64,000 nucleotides of DNA from Paenibacillus sp. DMB5 (GTDB lineage: Bacteria > Bacillota > Bacilli > Paenibacillales > Paenibacillaceae), in NCBI RefSeq assembly GCF_001517085.1, contig NZ_LRAC01000120.1, positions 124,001 through 188,000 of the forward strand, read 5' to 3'. This document shows positions 55,759-64,000 of this stretch, piece by piece; within the stretch, counting starts at the first letter, position 1, and every line of letters begins with the position of its first letter. The notes under the pieces were generated by a model. That model was given only the letters and a program-made list of their open reading frames with translations, was not told the origin of the DNA and made no database searches. The translations under genes and the position numbers were made by a program.

Positions 55759-57518
55759 TGAAAAAGAACTCGGAACAGCCCGGCACCTGGAGCCGGCTTC
55801 TCCAATATTGCCGGTCGCATATTCCTGTCATTCTGATTGCGGTCGTAAGCGCAGCTGCGGGTACCATCCTCACACTGCTTGGGCCGGACCAGCTCTCGGA
55901 GCTGACCGATCTGATCACCGCAGGCATCGCTACAGGCATTGATCTGGATGCTGTTGCTTCAATCGGATTTTTCCTTATCTTCATTTATGCGCTTAGCGCT
56001 GTGCTGTCACTGGGCCAAGGCCTTATCATGTCAATGGTCACGCAAAAAGTGTCCAGGAGCCTGAGAGGCGACCTGTCCCGCAAAATGAACCGTCTGCCGA
56101 TCTCCTACTATAATAAGTCTGCGACCGGCGATATTCTGTCCCGGGTTACGAACGACGTGGATACCATCGGCCAGGCGCTGAACCAGAGTGTCGGTACCCT
56201 GGTCACCGCAATCGCCCTGTTCGCCGGCTCCATGATCATGATGTTCAAGACCAATGTGATAATGACTCTCACGGGAATCGCAGCTACATTGATCGGCTTT
56301 GGCCTGATGTCCGTCATTATGAAGAAATCACAGAAATATTTTCAGAGCCAGCAGGAATTCCTGGGTAAAATCAACGGGCATGTCGAGGAGGTCTATACCG
56401 GACATACCGTTGTAAAAGCCTACAATGGGGAAGCTCAGATGCGTGAAACTTTTGACTCCCTGAACCAGTCGCTGAAGCAGAGCGCCTTCAAAGCGCAATT
56501 TCTTTCCGGTCTGATGATGCCGCTGATGACCTTCATCGGGAATCTCGGGTATGTGGCTGTCTGTGTTGTCGGCGCTGTACTGGCGATTAACGGATCCATT
56601 TCCTTCGGCGTCATTGTCGCTTTCATTATGTACGTCCGTTTCTTTACCCAGCCGCTAGCCCAGATGGCACAGGCCGCACAGAATCTGCAGGCCGCTTCCG
56701 CTGCAAGCCGGCGCGTATTTGAATTTCTCGATGCAGCGGAAATGGATAATGAAGATCACAAGAAAACCAGGCTGGTCACCGCTGAGGGCCATGTTACCTT
56801 TGAGCATGTGCAGTTTGCATATGAAGAAACAGACAATCTGGTTATTAAGGATTTCTCAACCGAGGTACTGCCCGGCCAGAAGATTGCCATCGTCGGCCCG
56901 ACCGGTGCAGGCAAAACTACACTGATTAACCTGTTGATCCGCTTCAACGAGCTGACCGGCGGGGAAATTTACATCGACGGTTCTCCGATCAGCAGCCTGA
57001 CCCGGGAGAACATTCACGATCTCTTCTGTATGGTGCTGCAGGATACCTGGATGTTTGAAGGAACGGTGAGAGAGAATCTGGTGTATAACAAAACAGGCGT
57101 AACCGATGCCGAAATCGAGGCAGCCTGCCGCTCTGTCGGCCTGCATCATTTCATTCAGACCCTGAGCCACGGCTACGATACGGTGCTGAGTGATAAGGTC
57201 AATCTCTCTGCCGGCCAGAAGCAGCAGCTGACGATTGCCCGGGCGATGCTGAAAAACGCGCCGATGCTCATTCTGGATGAGGCTACCAGCTCGGTCGATA
57301 CGCGGACAGAGCTGCTGATCCAGCAGGCAATGGATAAGCTGATGGAAGGCAGAACCTCCTTCGTTATCGCCCATCGCCTGTCTACGATCAAGAATGCCGA
57401 CGTCATTCTGGTGCTGAAGGACGGCGATATACTGGAGAGCGGCAGCCACAGCGAGCTGCTTGCGAAGAACGGCTTCTACGCGGAGCTGTATAACAGCCAG
57501 TTTGAACAAGCCTCTTAA
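55758..57518 (+). CDS. ABC exporter half-transporter, canonical catalytic half
   Basis: 586 residues: exporter membrane domain (1-330, LSRVTNDVDTIGQALNQSVG) and nucleotide-binding domain (345-585). Walker A GPTGAGKTT, Q-loop VLQDTWMFEG, signature LSAGQKQQ, Walker B LILDEATSSVD with the catalytic Glu, H-loop IAHRLST. The variant signature LSAGQ pairs with the partner's degenerate site, so one of the two ATP sites is fully active in the heterodimer. Drug, peptide or lipid export is possible. Confidence 0.93.
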   Translation: MKKNSEQPGTWSRLLQYCRSHIPVILIAVVSAAAGTILTLLGPDQLSELTDLITAGIATGIDLDAVASIGFFLIFIYALSAVLSLGQGLIMSMVTQKVSRSLRGDLSRKMNRLPISYYNKSATGDILSRVTNDVDTIGQALNQSVGTLVTAIALFAGSMIMMFKTNVIMTLTGIAATLIGFGLMSVIMKKSQKYFQSQQEFLGKINGHVEEVYTGHTVVKAYNGEAQMRETFDSLNQSLKQSAFKAQFLSGLMMPLMTFIGNLGYVAVCVVGAVLAINGSISFGVIVAFIMYVRFFTQPLAQMAQAAQNLQAASAASRRVFEFLDAAEMDNEDHKKTRLVTAEGHVTFEHVQFAYEETDNLVIKDFSTEVLPGQKIAIVGPTGAGKTTLINLLIRFNELTGGEIYIDGSPISSLTRENIHDLFCMVLQDTWMFEGTVRENLVYNKTGVTDAEIEAACRSVGLHHFIQTLSHGYDTVLSDKVNLSAGQKQQLTIARAMLKNAPMLILDEATSSVDTRTELLIQQAMDKLMEGRTSFVIAHRLSTIKNADVILVLKDGDILESGSHSELLAKNGFYAELYNSQFEQAS

Positions 57519-57535
57519 TTCTTGGATTAACGTAC

Positions 57536-57574
57536 AAATAAAGGGTGTCCCCGGATGGGACACCCTTTATTTGT
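57536..57574. terminator. Bidirectional terminator between the ABC exporter and cardiolipin synthase genes
   Basis: AAAGGGTGTCCC, CGGAT, GGGACACCCTTT, then ATTTGT; the two genes converge here. Confidence 0.9.
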
Positions 57575-57575
57575 G

Positions 57576-59017
57576 CTACAGAATCGGAGACAGCAGCCTC
57601 GCTACAGCCTCTTTAAACTTCAGCAGCTTCGGACGGGCCTCATACCGCTCAAGCGTCAGCTCCGTACAGGACATGCTGTCCTTCAGGAACAGCTCATGGA
57701 GCTCGCTGGCAATCCTGTCATCGCAGACAAGCGCGTTAACCTCGAAATTCAGACGGAAGCTGCGGGTATCAATGTTCGTAGTACCGACCGAGGCAATTTC
57801 CTGGTCCACAACGATAGTTTTGGCGTGCATGAACCCCTTCTCATACTGAAGGATTTTGACCCCGTACGGCAGCAGCTCACCGGCATGCGACAGCGTGGCC
57901 GGATACACAAACATATGGTCAGGCTTGTTCGGGATCATGATGCGCACATCTACCCCGGAGAGCAGGGCTATTTTGCAGGCATCCATAAAGCTGGCATCAG
58001 GTATGAAATAGGGAGTCTGGATGTAGATGCTCTTTTTGGCTGAGGCAATTAGCTTGAGGTACATATTCTTGAGATGCTCTGTCTGGGAGTTGGGTCCGCT
58101 GGAGATAATCTGTACCACACTGCTGCCTGTGTGCTTCTCCATAGGAAGCGGGAGCTGCTCGGATTCTTCCTCTCCCCGGGGAGCTGCCTTGTTCCAGTCC
58201 AGCAGAAACCTGCCGAGAATCTGATTGACCGCACTGCCCTTCATCCGGAAGTGGGTATCGCGCCAATACCCCATTTTCTTGTCCAGTCCAAGATATTCAT
58301 CCCCGACATTAAATCCGCCGATATAGGCAATCTCTCCGTCAATGATACATAGCTTGCGGTGATTACGGTTGTTGATCCGCAGATTGATCAGCCGGAACAG
58401 TGACGGGAAGAACACCTCTACCTTGCCCCCATGTGCGATCAGGTCTTTGAAAAAAGCGCGTGAAGTCTGCCGCGAGCCGATCTCATCATACAGCAGCCTT
58501 ACCGTAACGCCTGCTTTGGCCTTGGCGGTCAGCTCGTCCCGCAGTCTGCGGCCCAGCGCATCCGGCTGAATGATATAATACTGCACATTGATTTCCTTAG
58601 TCGCATTGCGGATATCCTGGAACATGGCATTGAACTTGGCTTCCCCGTCATCAAAAATCTCAATCTCATTGTCGGACGTAATAAGGGCGTTGGAGGAGCG
58701 CAAGTTCATTTTGAGCAAATCTGCATATTTGGCAGTAAGCCCCCCTGGTAATCCACCGTCATGACCTGCTCATCAATGGCCGCCTGCAGATAAATCCGTT
58801 CTTCTGCACTCAGCGCGTAGAAGTTGCGCTTCTTGAGCTGTCTTCCGAAAAACACATAGAAGAGAAAGCCGCCTACCGGGATGAAAAACAAGACCATGAG
58901 CCAGGCCCAGGTAGACCCGATGTCCCTGCGCTCGATAAAGACGACGACTCCGGCCAGAATAATATTAAGTATGGTGATAATAGATACAATTAGAGTGAAG
59001 ATGCTGCTCCAGTCCAT
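57576..59017 (-). pseudogene. cls: Cardiolipin synthase (PLD superfamily), one frameshift
   Basis: About 480 residues when joined. The N-terminal piece (59017 to 58706) has two membrane helices (ILNIILAGVVVFIE, TWAWLMVLFFIPVGGFLFYV). The C-terminal piece has both HKD motifs: HRKLCIIDGEIAYIGGFNVG and HAKTIVVDQEIASVGTTNID. Cls condenses two phosphatidylglycerols into cardiolipin. The break is at a six-base homopolymer (C at 58740-58745, G on the coding strand); seven would give QGGLTAKYADLLKMN and one frame. Either a real inactivation or a homopolymer miscall. Confidence 0.88.
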
Positions 59018-59117
59018 TGCCGCCTGAACCCCTTTCTGCTGTATGTTGTGTCATTTCAAATTGTAGATATCATTGCTTTGCGGGTCAATAACATTTTGTG
59101 ATAGCTATTAATAACCA

Positions 59118-59162
59118 AACAGCCCCCTGCTCTAAGCATCGGCCTATGCAGGGGGTTCTATA
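59118..59162 (-). terminator. Terminator of the glycosyltransferase pair
   Basis: CCCCCTGC at 59123-59130 pairs with GCAGGGGG at 59148-59155; lies 22 bp past the stop at 59184. Confidence 0.7.
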
Positions 59163-59183
59163 ATGAGGGTTTGCTTTTTCGTT

Positions 59184-60266
59184 CTAACGGGTCCCCGCCT
59201 TGGCGGCAAGTGTCCTGTACATCTTCAGGAATCTGGATACGTACAGCTCCGGGCTGAGGTTGCGGCGGATATGCTGCTCCCCCTTCTTGCGGATTGAAGC
59301 CCTCAGAGGCTGGTCGAACATTAAGGAAGCCGCAGCGGATACAGCGTCAGGAATTTGGCCTACCCTGTATATCTTCCCGGTCATATTATGGATAACCATT
59401 CTGCGGATGCCGTCGGAGTCGCTGGACAGCACCGGGCAGCGGCACAGCATCGCTTCCGCAACGGCATAGCCGAAGCCCTCAAGAATCGAGGTCGAGCATA
59501 ACAGTCCTCCCGAATCTCCGATAATGCTCATATAATCCGCCATATGTTCATGAGGGATATTGGAATACAGAATCAGCCTGGAAGCCAGACCTGTCTCGGC
59601 GACAAATTGCTCGAATGCTGCTTTTTCCTCCGGATCGTACAAGGTATCATCCTGGAACATCCAGAGGTACAGCTGAGGCTGAATATGCAGCAGCTGGAGG
59701 CCAATCTGCAGAAATTCCTTCCAGTTCTTGTTCTTCTGCAGGCGGCCAACCCAGGCTAACACCGGGTATTTCCTTGCAGGGTAAGCCGTATATTCAAAAT
59801 TGGCAAGACCCACAGGGTCATCGAAGCAGAAGTGCGGCATCTCCGGCAGATGCTCCATCAGGAGCTGCTGTAAATGTGCAGTCTCCGGATACAGCAGCGC
59901 ATTTGTATATTGCCTGATCCGTGCCGAGAAGTCGGCGATGACCAACCTTGCTTCCTCTATCTGTCCTAGTCCCTGAAGTTCAAAAACAAGGAGTCCGGAA
60001 TATCCATGCTGCCGGATTCTCACCGCCAGATCAATATCTGTACATACCACAATCAGATCGAAGGTATGGACAGCCAGCAGATTCATGAGTGCTCCATCAT
60101 TGCGGATGATATGAACTGGAATATTCCGGATATTCTTCTGCCCTTCCCCCGGATGAGTATACAGCAGATGACATTCGATCCCCCTGGCAGCCAAGGCTTC
60201 ACAGCGGATCCGGTTCAAGGTTTCCATCCCTCCGCTAGGGTTATAGAACGTAAACAGTATTTTCAT
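59184..60266 (-). CDS. Glycosyltransferase family 4/1-like (GT-B fold)
   Basis: 360 residues. The GT-B fold shows as MKILFTFYNPSGGMETLNRI at the N-terminus, AWVGRLQKNKNWKEFLQ in the middle, and the nucleotide-sugar site STSILEGFGYAVAEAMLCRC near residue 275. Start ATG 60266 overlaps the GT2 stop by 4 bp (ATGA). No membrane helix. The two enzymes probably build one short glycan; acceptor unknown. Confidence 0.87.
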   Translation of the reverse strand: MKILFTFYNPSGGMETLNRIRCEALAARGIECHLLYTHPGEGQKNIRNIPVHIIRNDGALMNLLAVHTFDLIVVCTDIDLAVRIRQHGYSGLLVFELQGLGQIEEARLVIADFSARIRQYTNALLYPETAHLQQLLMEHLPEMPHFCFDDPVGLANFEYTAYPARKYPVLAWVGRLQKNKNWKEFLQIGLQLLHIQPQLYLWMFQDDTLYDPEEKAAFEQFVAETGLASRLILYSNIPHEHMADYMSIIGDSGGLLCSTSILEGFGYAVAEAMLCRCPVLSSDSDGIRRMVIHNMTGKIYRVGQIPDAVSAAASLMFDQPLRASIRKKGEQHIRRNLSPELYVSRFLKMYRTLAAKAGTR

Positions 60267-61501
60267 CGCAACCACTCATTTTCGGGATGATTTTGAACCA
60301 TCTTCTGTTGATATAATTCAAGCAGTGCCTCAGTTTTGAACAGCTCATTACTCAGCGTCTGTTTTACCGAGGGAACACCTCTGCTGCGGTAACCGATCCG
60401 GGAGTGGTCCTCCGTATAGTAATTGGAGATGGAGGTCTCCCCATGCTTGATAAGTCCGGTCATCAGATATTCTATATCCATGTAGGCGATAAACAGCTTC
60501 GGACCGAAAAGCAGTGTATAAGGCGTTTCAATTCCCAGCAGCATCCGGTAAAGCGCGTGTTTGACCGAGGCTCCCGGCAGCCAGACAAACTCGGTAATGG
60601 GGTGACTGATGCTTGCCAATCCGGCAGAAGCCTGGTTGTCAGGAGACAAGTCTATAATCCGGAAAATGTAGTTGCTGAACGTCTGTTCATATATGTTCTC
60701 GATTGCATAAACATGATGCGGGTCAGGTGCCGCCACAGGGTATAGTATCGTGAGGGCTGGCGGGATCCCGCGGCGGCTGCGGGCCTGAAGCCGGGTCAGA
60801 TGATAGGTATATCTCCATTTGCGGTGGTTCTCCTTGCTGGTTAACTGGGCAGAGACGCTGTGGGACGAATGAACCCGGTAATCCATCAGCTCCACCGGCA
60901 GGAACCGGATATCACAATGCTCCTCCAGCCGCAGCCAGTAATCGTAATCCTCAACCGGCTGCATACGGTAGCCGCCTGTTTTTTTGGCGGCTTCTGCTTT
61001 ATACATGAACGATACGCCAATGATTGAAGAGTCAAGCAGCTTTTTCTTGGGCTGCCCCTGATACTGCCGCAGAGCAGCCAGTTTGTGCTCGTCATCCAGC
61101 TGCTTACCGTCATTATCAATAGTTCTGAAAGAGCTGTAGACAAGCCCCAGCTCAGGCGATCCCTTAACAAGTGCTCTGCGCAGCACCTCCAGAAAGAGCG
61201 GATCATAAATATTGTCACTGGAAACCCAGGTCAGATACCTGATCTGCGGATCTTCAAACAGCACATCAAATCCGGTGTTCAGGGCGTGGGCAACACCTTC
61301 ATTTACCGGATAAGAGATGATGGATACCCGCGGGTCGCCGGCAGTAAAACGGCTCACCAGCGGCTGCATGTCCATAGCTCCGTCAATGACAACGACAAGC
61401 CGGAACCCGGTGAACGTTTGCTTTAATACAGACTCCAGCGCCAGCCGCAGGAAATCCGGATTCTGGATATAAACCGGCATCACAATCCCAACATCCGTCA
61501 A
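60263..61501 (-). CDS. Glycosyltransferase family 2 (GT-A fold)
   Basis: 412 residues. The GT-A start is GIVMPVYIQNPDFLRLALES, VVIDGAMD and a DxD-like Asp in WVSSDNIYDPLFLE; MQPVEDYDYWLRLEEHCDIR is typical of GT2 (catalytic Asp). The C-terminal 150 residues form an extra domain of unknown role. Cotranscribed with the GT4 gene; the nearby 125-residue protein and Asp-box protein are candidate acceptors or partners. Confidence 0.87.
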   Translation of the reverse strand: MTDVGIVMPVYIQNPDFLRLALESVLKQTFTGFRLVVVIDGAMDMQPLVSRFTAGDPRVSIISYPVNEGVAHALNTGFDVLFEDPQIRYLTWVSSDNIYDPLFLEVLRRALVKGSPELGLVYSSFRTIDNDGKQLDDEHKLAALRQYQGQPKKKLLDSSIIGVSFMYKAEAAKKTGGYRMQPVEDYDYWLRLEEHCDIRFLPVELMDYRVHSSHSVSAQLTSKENHRKWRYTYHLTRLQARSRRGIPPALTILYPVAAPDPHHVYAIENIYEQTFSNYIFRIIDLSPDNQASAGLASISHPITEFVWLPGASVKHALYRMLLGIETPYTLLFGPKLFIAYMDIEYLMTGLIKHGETSISNYYTEDHSRIGYRSRGVPSVKQTLSNELFKTEALLELYQQKMVQNHPENEWLR

Positions 61502-61659
61502 TCCTTCCTCCCCCTTTAAACAGCTTTGTCATTAGTTTATTGGAAAATCAGCGGATTGCCTGTGTGAATCGCCCTAAACATGATAAATAACCCCACAAAG
61601 TGAGGTCTCTTATGTATACCGGCCCAGGGATTTGGTCTGGGGAAACCCGGAAACTGCCC

Positions 61660-61702
61660 AACAAAGCGGATCTGTCTCGGGTTCAAGACAGATCCGCTGT
61701 TG
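61660..61702 (-). terminator. Terminator of the small protein gene
   Basis: AGCGGATCTGTCT (61665-61677) pairs perfectly with AGACAGATCCGCT (61687-61699); minus-strand T-rich sequence follows. Confidence 0.85.
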
Positions 61703-61720
61703 CAGCTGCCCTAAGCATTA

Positions 61721-62095
61721 CTAAATCGGCAGTGAAAAGGCAGATATTTCTGTAAATTCGGACTGCAGCACCCGCTGCTCGACAACCAGATTACCGGACT
61801 CGTCGAGGCCGTAGGAAGAGAAGGCAACGACCGATAAAGGATCGGTGTTGTCAATCTGCACTTCATATGCAACGTTACCGGCGATAAAGAATTCTCTGAT
61901 ATCGGCAGTAAATGCCGGCACCGTATAGCTGGAGACATAGATCGGGGTCAGTGTAAGGGTAGACGTCGGTACGGCAAATATTTCAACCACAACCGTAGCC
62001 GCCGCACTGCTCAGGTTACGGGAACTGACTGCGATAAAACTGGCAGCTGTGCCGGTTACCCGGGTATTCGTGATCATTCCTGATGAATAAGGCAT
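61721..62095 (-). CDS. Small beta-rich protein of unknown family
   Basis: 124 residues, no signal peptide, high in Ser, Thr, Ala and Val with alternating hydrophobic pattern (RVTGTAASFIAVSSRNLSSA, ATVVVEIFAVP, FIAGNVAYEVQIDNTDPLSV). This is the pattern of a compact beta-sandwich or fibre-tip domain. The frame opens at 62173, but GGAAGGGAG lies just before ATG 62095 (MPYSSGMIT). It sits between the glycosyltransferases and the Asp-box gene, divergent from the latter. A spore-surface or extracellular structural role is possible; I recognise no family. Confidence 0.65.
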   Translation of the reverse strand: MPYSSGMITNTRVTGTAASFIAVSSRNLSSAAATVVVEIFAVPTSTLTLTPIYVSSYTVPAFTADIREFFIAGNVAYEVQIDNTDPLSVVAFSSYGLDESGNLVVEQRVLQSEFTEISAFSLPI

Positions 62096-62273
62096 GCTGT
62101 TCACTCCCTTCCTGTTTTCTATCATTCTATTCGCGCCTGCAGCAGATGAATTGAGACAGAAGACTCGGGGCAATCATGGATTATGCTCCACCTGTTCGAA
62201 TGCACACTCTTAATCTGCGAATGACCATATTATGTAACAACAAGCATGTATAAGTATGGAGAGGAGTGATTGG

Positions 62274-63518
62274 ATGACGAATTTTAACTTTGAGGTCACA
62301 AGCGGGGTATTTGCAAAGTTCGAGCCTGCCATCGCCGTGAATCTCCTGCTTCCCCAGGTAATGGTTGCGGTTGCTGTGGATACTACTTCGGGCACTCCCC
62401 AGACCGGAGTATACCGGTCTCTGGACGGCGGGGCTAACTGGACATCGACCACTCTGCCGCTGCCGCCGGGGTTCACTGGAGCTGAAGCCCCCTATGTTGC
62501 TTACGGCTTCCCGAATATCTTTGTAATAACTGCCCATGTTTTTCCGGGTGCCTCGGATGGAACAACGGTTATCTACACTTCAACCGATAACGGGGTCACC
62601 TTCAGTCCGCCTGTTATTGTCAACAGGGGCTTCGGAACCTACATTAATAATGATGAGACCAATGTGCTTGTTGATGTCGGACAGTCCAGCCCTTATCTGG
62701 GCAATATCTATGTCACTTATAATCATCAGTTTAATGTTGCCAACGGCGGGAATTCAACAGCCTTCCTCAGCTGTTCCCAGGATGGAGGAGCGACCTGGAA
62801 TCAGCCGGTATTACTGTCAAGCGATGCTGAACAGGTGGAGCGTCCGGATGTGGCGGTAGATCTGGTCGGCAATGTCTACGCCGCCTGGATCACGGTGAAT
62901 CCGACCTTCCGGTTCGTTATCAGAGTCTCGCGGGATGGAGCCACAACCTTTGGCCCTCCTGTTCTGGTCTCTCCTATTGTTCCGGTGCCGACAGTACTGC
63001 CTGTTCCAGGCTATGCATTCCGGGTATTGACCTTCGCCAATGTATCGACCGACCGTTCTGTCGGCCCGTTCAGAGGCCGGGCGTATGCCGTCTGGCAGGA
63101 TTACCGGCAGGGCTATTCCGATATCCTGATGTCCTTCTCGGATAGTACCGGAATAAACTGGTCTGAGCCGGTCAGCATCACGGGGGCACCCGCCGGATCG
63201 CAGAATTTCTTCCCGGCTATCGATGTTGACCCCTTGCTCGGTGTAGTAAATATCATCTATTACAGCAACCAGGTGAACGGATTCCTGCTCGATGTATATG
63301 TAGCCCGGTCGATCAACGGCGGCCAGACCTTTACCAATACAAGAATCACGAATACTTCCTTTAACCCCAACGGCGCCAGTCCAACCCCGGTACCGCTCAT
63401 CGGCGATTACATCGACATTATGTCTGTACCGCCCGGAGGATATATCGGAATCTGGGCTGATACCAATTCAGGATCACTGAACATTACAGCCGGCTATTCG
63501 GATATTGTGATCACATGA
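62274..63518 (+). CDS. Asp-box (BNR) beta-propeller protein, sialidase-like
   Basis: 414 residues with six Asp-box-type turns at regular spacing: YRSLDGGANWTS, YTSTDNGVTFS, LSCSQDGGATWNQ, RVSRDGATTFGP, MSFSDSTGINWSE and RSINGGQTFTN. That predicts a six-bladed propeller like sialidases. The Arg triad and catalytic Tyr of true sialidases are not evident, so it may be a binding protein or another glycosidase. No signal peptide. Start ATG 62274 follows AGGAG at 7 bases; an earlier ATG at 62256 overlaps that site. Confidence 0.75.
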   Translation: MTNFNFEVTSGVFAKFEPAIAVNLLLPQVMVAVAVDTTSGTPQTGVYRSLDGGANWTSTTLPLPPGFTGAEAPYVAYGFPNIFVITAHVFPGASDGTTVIYTSTDNGVTFSPPVIVNRGFGTYINNDETNVLVDVGQSSPYLGNIYVTYNHQFNVANGGNSTAFLSCSQDGGATWNQPVLLSSDAEQVERPDVAVDLVGNVYAAWITVNPTFRFVIRVSRDGATTFGPPVLVSPIVPVPTVLPVPGYAFRVLTFANVSTDRSVGPFRGRAYAVWQDYRQGYSDILMSFSDSTGINWSEPVSITGAPAGSQNFFPAIDVDPLLGVVNIIYYSNQVNGFLLDVYVARSINGGQTFTNTRITNTSFNPNGASPTPVPLIGDYIDIMSVPPGGYIGIWADTNSGSLNITAGYSDIVIT

Positions 63519-63525
63519 GGACATA

Positions 63526-63570
63526 ACAACAAGACCGCACATGCATCAGGAGCGGTCTTGTTTATTTTTA
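63526..63570. terminator. Bidirectional terminator
   Basis: AACAAGACCGC and GCGGTCTTGTT form the stem, followed by TATTTTTA; it serves the convergent Asp-box and metal-binding-protein genes. Confidence 0.85.
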
Positions 63571-63579
63571 ATACACAGG

Positions 63580-64000
63580 TTATTGCCCTGACAATCCTTC
63601 AACGACCTTGTCGATATTCCACTGCATCATCCCAAGGTAAGTGTCTCCCTCCTCACCTTCCTTGGCAATGGAATCGGTGAAGATTTTGGAATGGATCGGC
63701 ACCCCAGTCTCCGCAGATACCGTCTCCATCGTCTTAGGGTTTACACTCGTCTCGAGGAACAGCGCCGGAATGCTGTTATCTTCAATAATTCCGATAATCC
63801 GGCTCATCTGCTCCGGTGTTCCCTGGCTGTCGGTATTGATCTCCCAGATAAATGCAGATTCCAGTCCATAGGCCTTCGAAAAGTATTTAAAAGCCCCTTC
63901 ACTCGTTACCAGAATGCGTTTATCCTGCGGAAGCTGCTGCACGGCATCCTTGGCATACTGATCCAGTTCGTTCAGCTCGCCGACGTATTTCTCCTGATTG
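63580..64000 (-). CDS. Metal ABC transporter binding protein (Mn/Zn, TroA/PsaA/MntA type), 3' part
   Basis: The C-terminal 139 residues are in the window; the frame is open to the edge (NQEKYVGELNELDQYAKDAV). LVTSEGAFKYFSKAYGL, FIWEINTDSQGTPEQM, ALFLETSVNPKTMETVS and FTDSIAKEGEEGDTYLGMM are typical of cluster A-I metal-binding proteins; Glu and Asp ligands lie in FLETS and FTDS. The N-terminal His ligands and lipobox would be outside the window. Manganese is more likely than zinc because no His-rich loop is seen, but that loop would be upstream. Confidence 0.9.
   Translation of the reverse strand, partial: NQEKYVGELNELDQYAKDAVQQLPQDKRILVTSEGAFKYFSKAYGLESAFIWEINTDSQGTPEQMSRIIGIIEDNSIPALFLETSVNPKTMETVSAETGVPIHSKIFTDSIAKEGEEGDTYLGMMQWNIDKVVEGLSGQ

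Noticed and set aside
62274-63518. True sialidase (neuraminidase)
   Set aside because: Asp-boxes are present, but the Arg triad, FRIP motif and catalytic Tyr/Glu are not seen.

Overview
The window looks like chromosomal DNA of a spore-forming, Gram-positive, plant- or soil-associated member of the Paenibacillaceae, most likely Paenibacillus. The reasons are strong AGGAGG-type ribosome binding sites with ATG/TTG/GTG starts, a giant secreted glycoside hydrolase ending in SLH domains, a CotF-type coat protein, PaiA and LutABC homologues, and many sugar-related regulators. No rRNA, tRNA, CRISPR array or intact mobile element was found.

Layout. 0-6.7 kb: two aldo/keto reductases (the first cut by an in-frame amber codon) divergent from an AraC regulator, a PuuD-like amidase, a small kinase-like protein, a membrane GDPD (frameshifted) and a serine hydrolase. 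6.7-9.1 kb: an AT-richer patch of decayed or foreign genes: an unrecognised pseudogene, a lipoprotein, a trypsin-like protease that has lost its N-terminus and catalytic His, and a HEAT-like protein. 9.1-22.7 kb: a carbohydrate locus on the minus strand: a LacI regulator, an unrecognised two-part protein, an ABC sugar importer (binding protein and two permeases) and a roughly 2,100-residue secreted, SLH-anchored glycoside hydrolase. Three copies of a TTTAAACGTTTAAA-type operator sit before the LacI gene, the unknown gene and the binding-protein gene, so the locus appears to be one regulon. 22.7-27.3 kb: PaiA-type acetyltransferase with MarR, a sugar O-acetyltransferase, an MFS protein, a VOC protein and a ROK regulator. 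27.4-32.2 kb: zwf-tal-gnd (pentose phosphate pathway) divergent from a LysR regulator. 32.4-36.6 kb: a GH105/GH88-GH43-GH28 operon for pectin-type oligosaccharides. 37.2-37.6 kb: a non-coding stretch with a perfect inverted repeat and a pyrimidine-rich minisatellite. 37.7-42.1 kb: aldA divergent from lutABC, which together could take lactaldehyde to lactate to pyruvate, with a consensus CcpA cre site between them. 42.2-46.5 kb: a CotF-like coat protein, a tandem pair of CNNM/CorC membrane proteins sharing an unusual hairpin leader, and a DUF817 membrane protein. 46.7-51.7 kb: a type III polyketide synthase cluster (synthase, methyltransferase, FAD oxidoreductase) divergent from an MFS exporter and TetR regulator, with a long inverted repeat between. 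52.1-57.5 kb: a two-component system followed by a heterodimeric ABC exporter. 57.6-64 kb: cardiolipin synthase, two glycosyltransferases, a small unknown protein, an Asp-box propeller protein, and the 3' part of a Mn/Zn-type binding protein running off the end.

A striking overall property is that seven genes are broken by a frameshift, and all seven would be repaired by adding exactly one base. Three of the breaks fall at 6-base homopolymers. This pattern suggests single-base undercalls in the sequence more than real gene decay. The amber codon in the first gene and the deletions in the protease are a different kind of lesion and may be real.

No clearly new defence or mobile system was found. 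The items most worth a second look are the hairpin between the Shine-Dalgarno and start codon in both CNNM genes, the LacI operator set around an unrecognised protein and the giant SLH hydrolase, the palindrome of the type III PKS cluster, and the Asp-box protein next to two glycosyltransferases.
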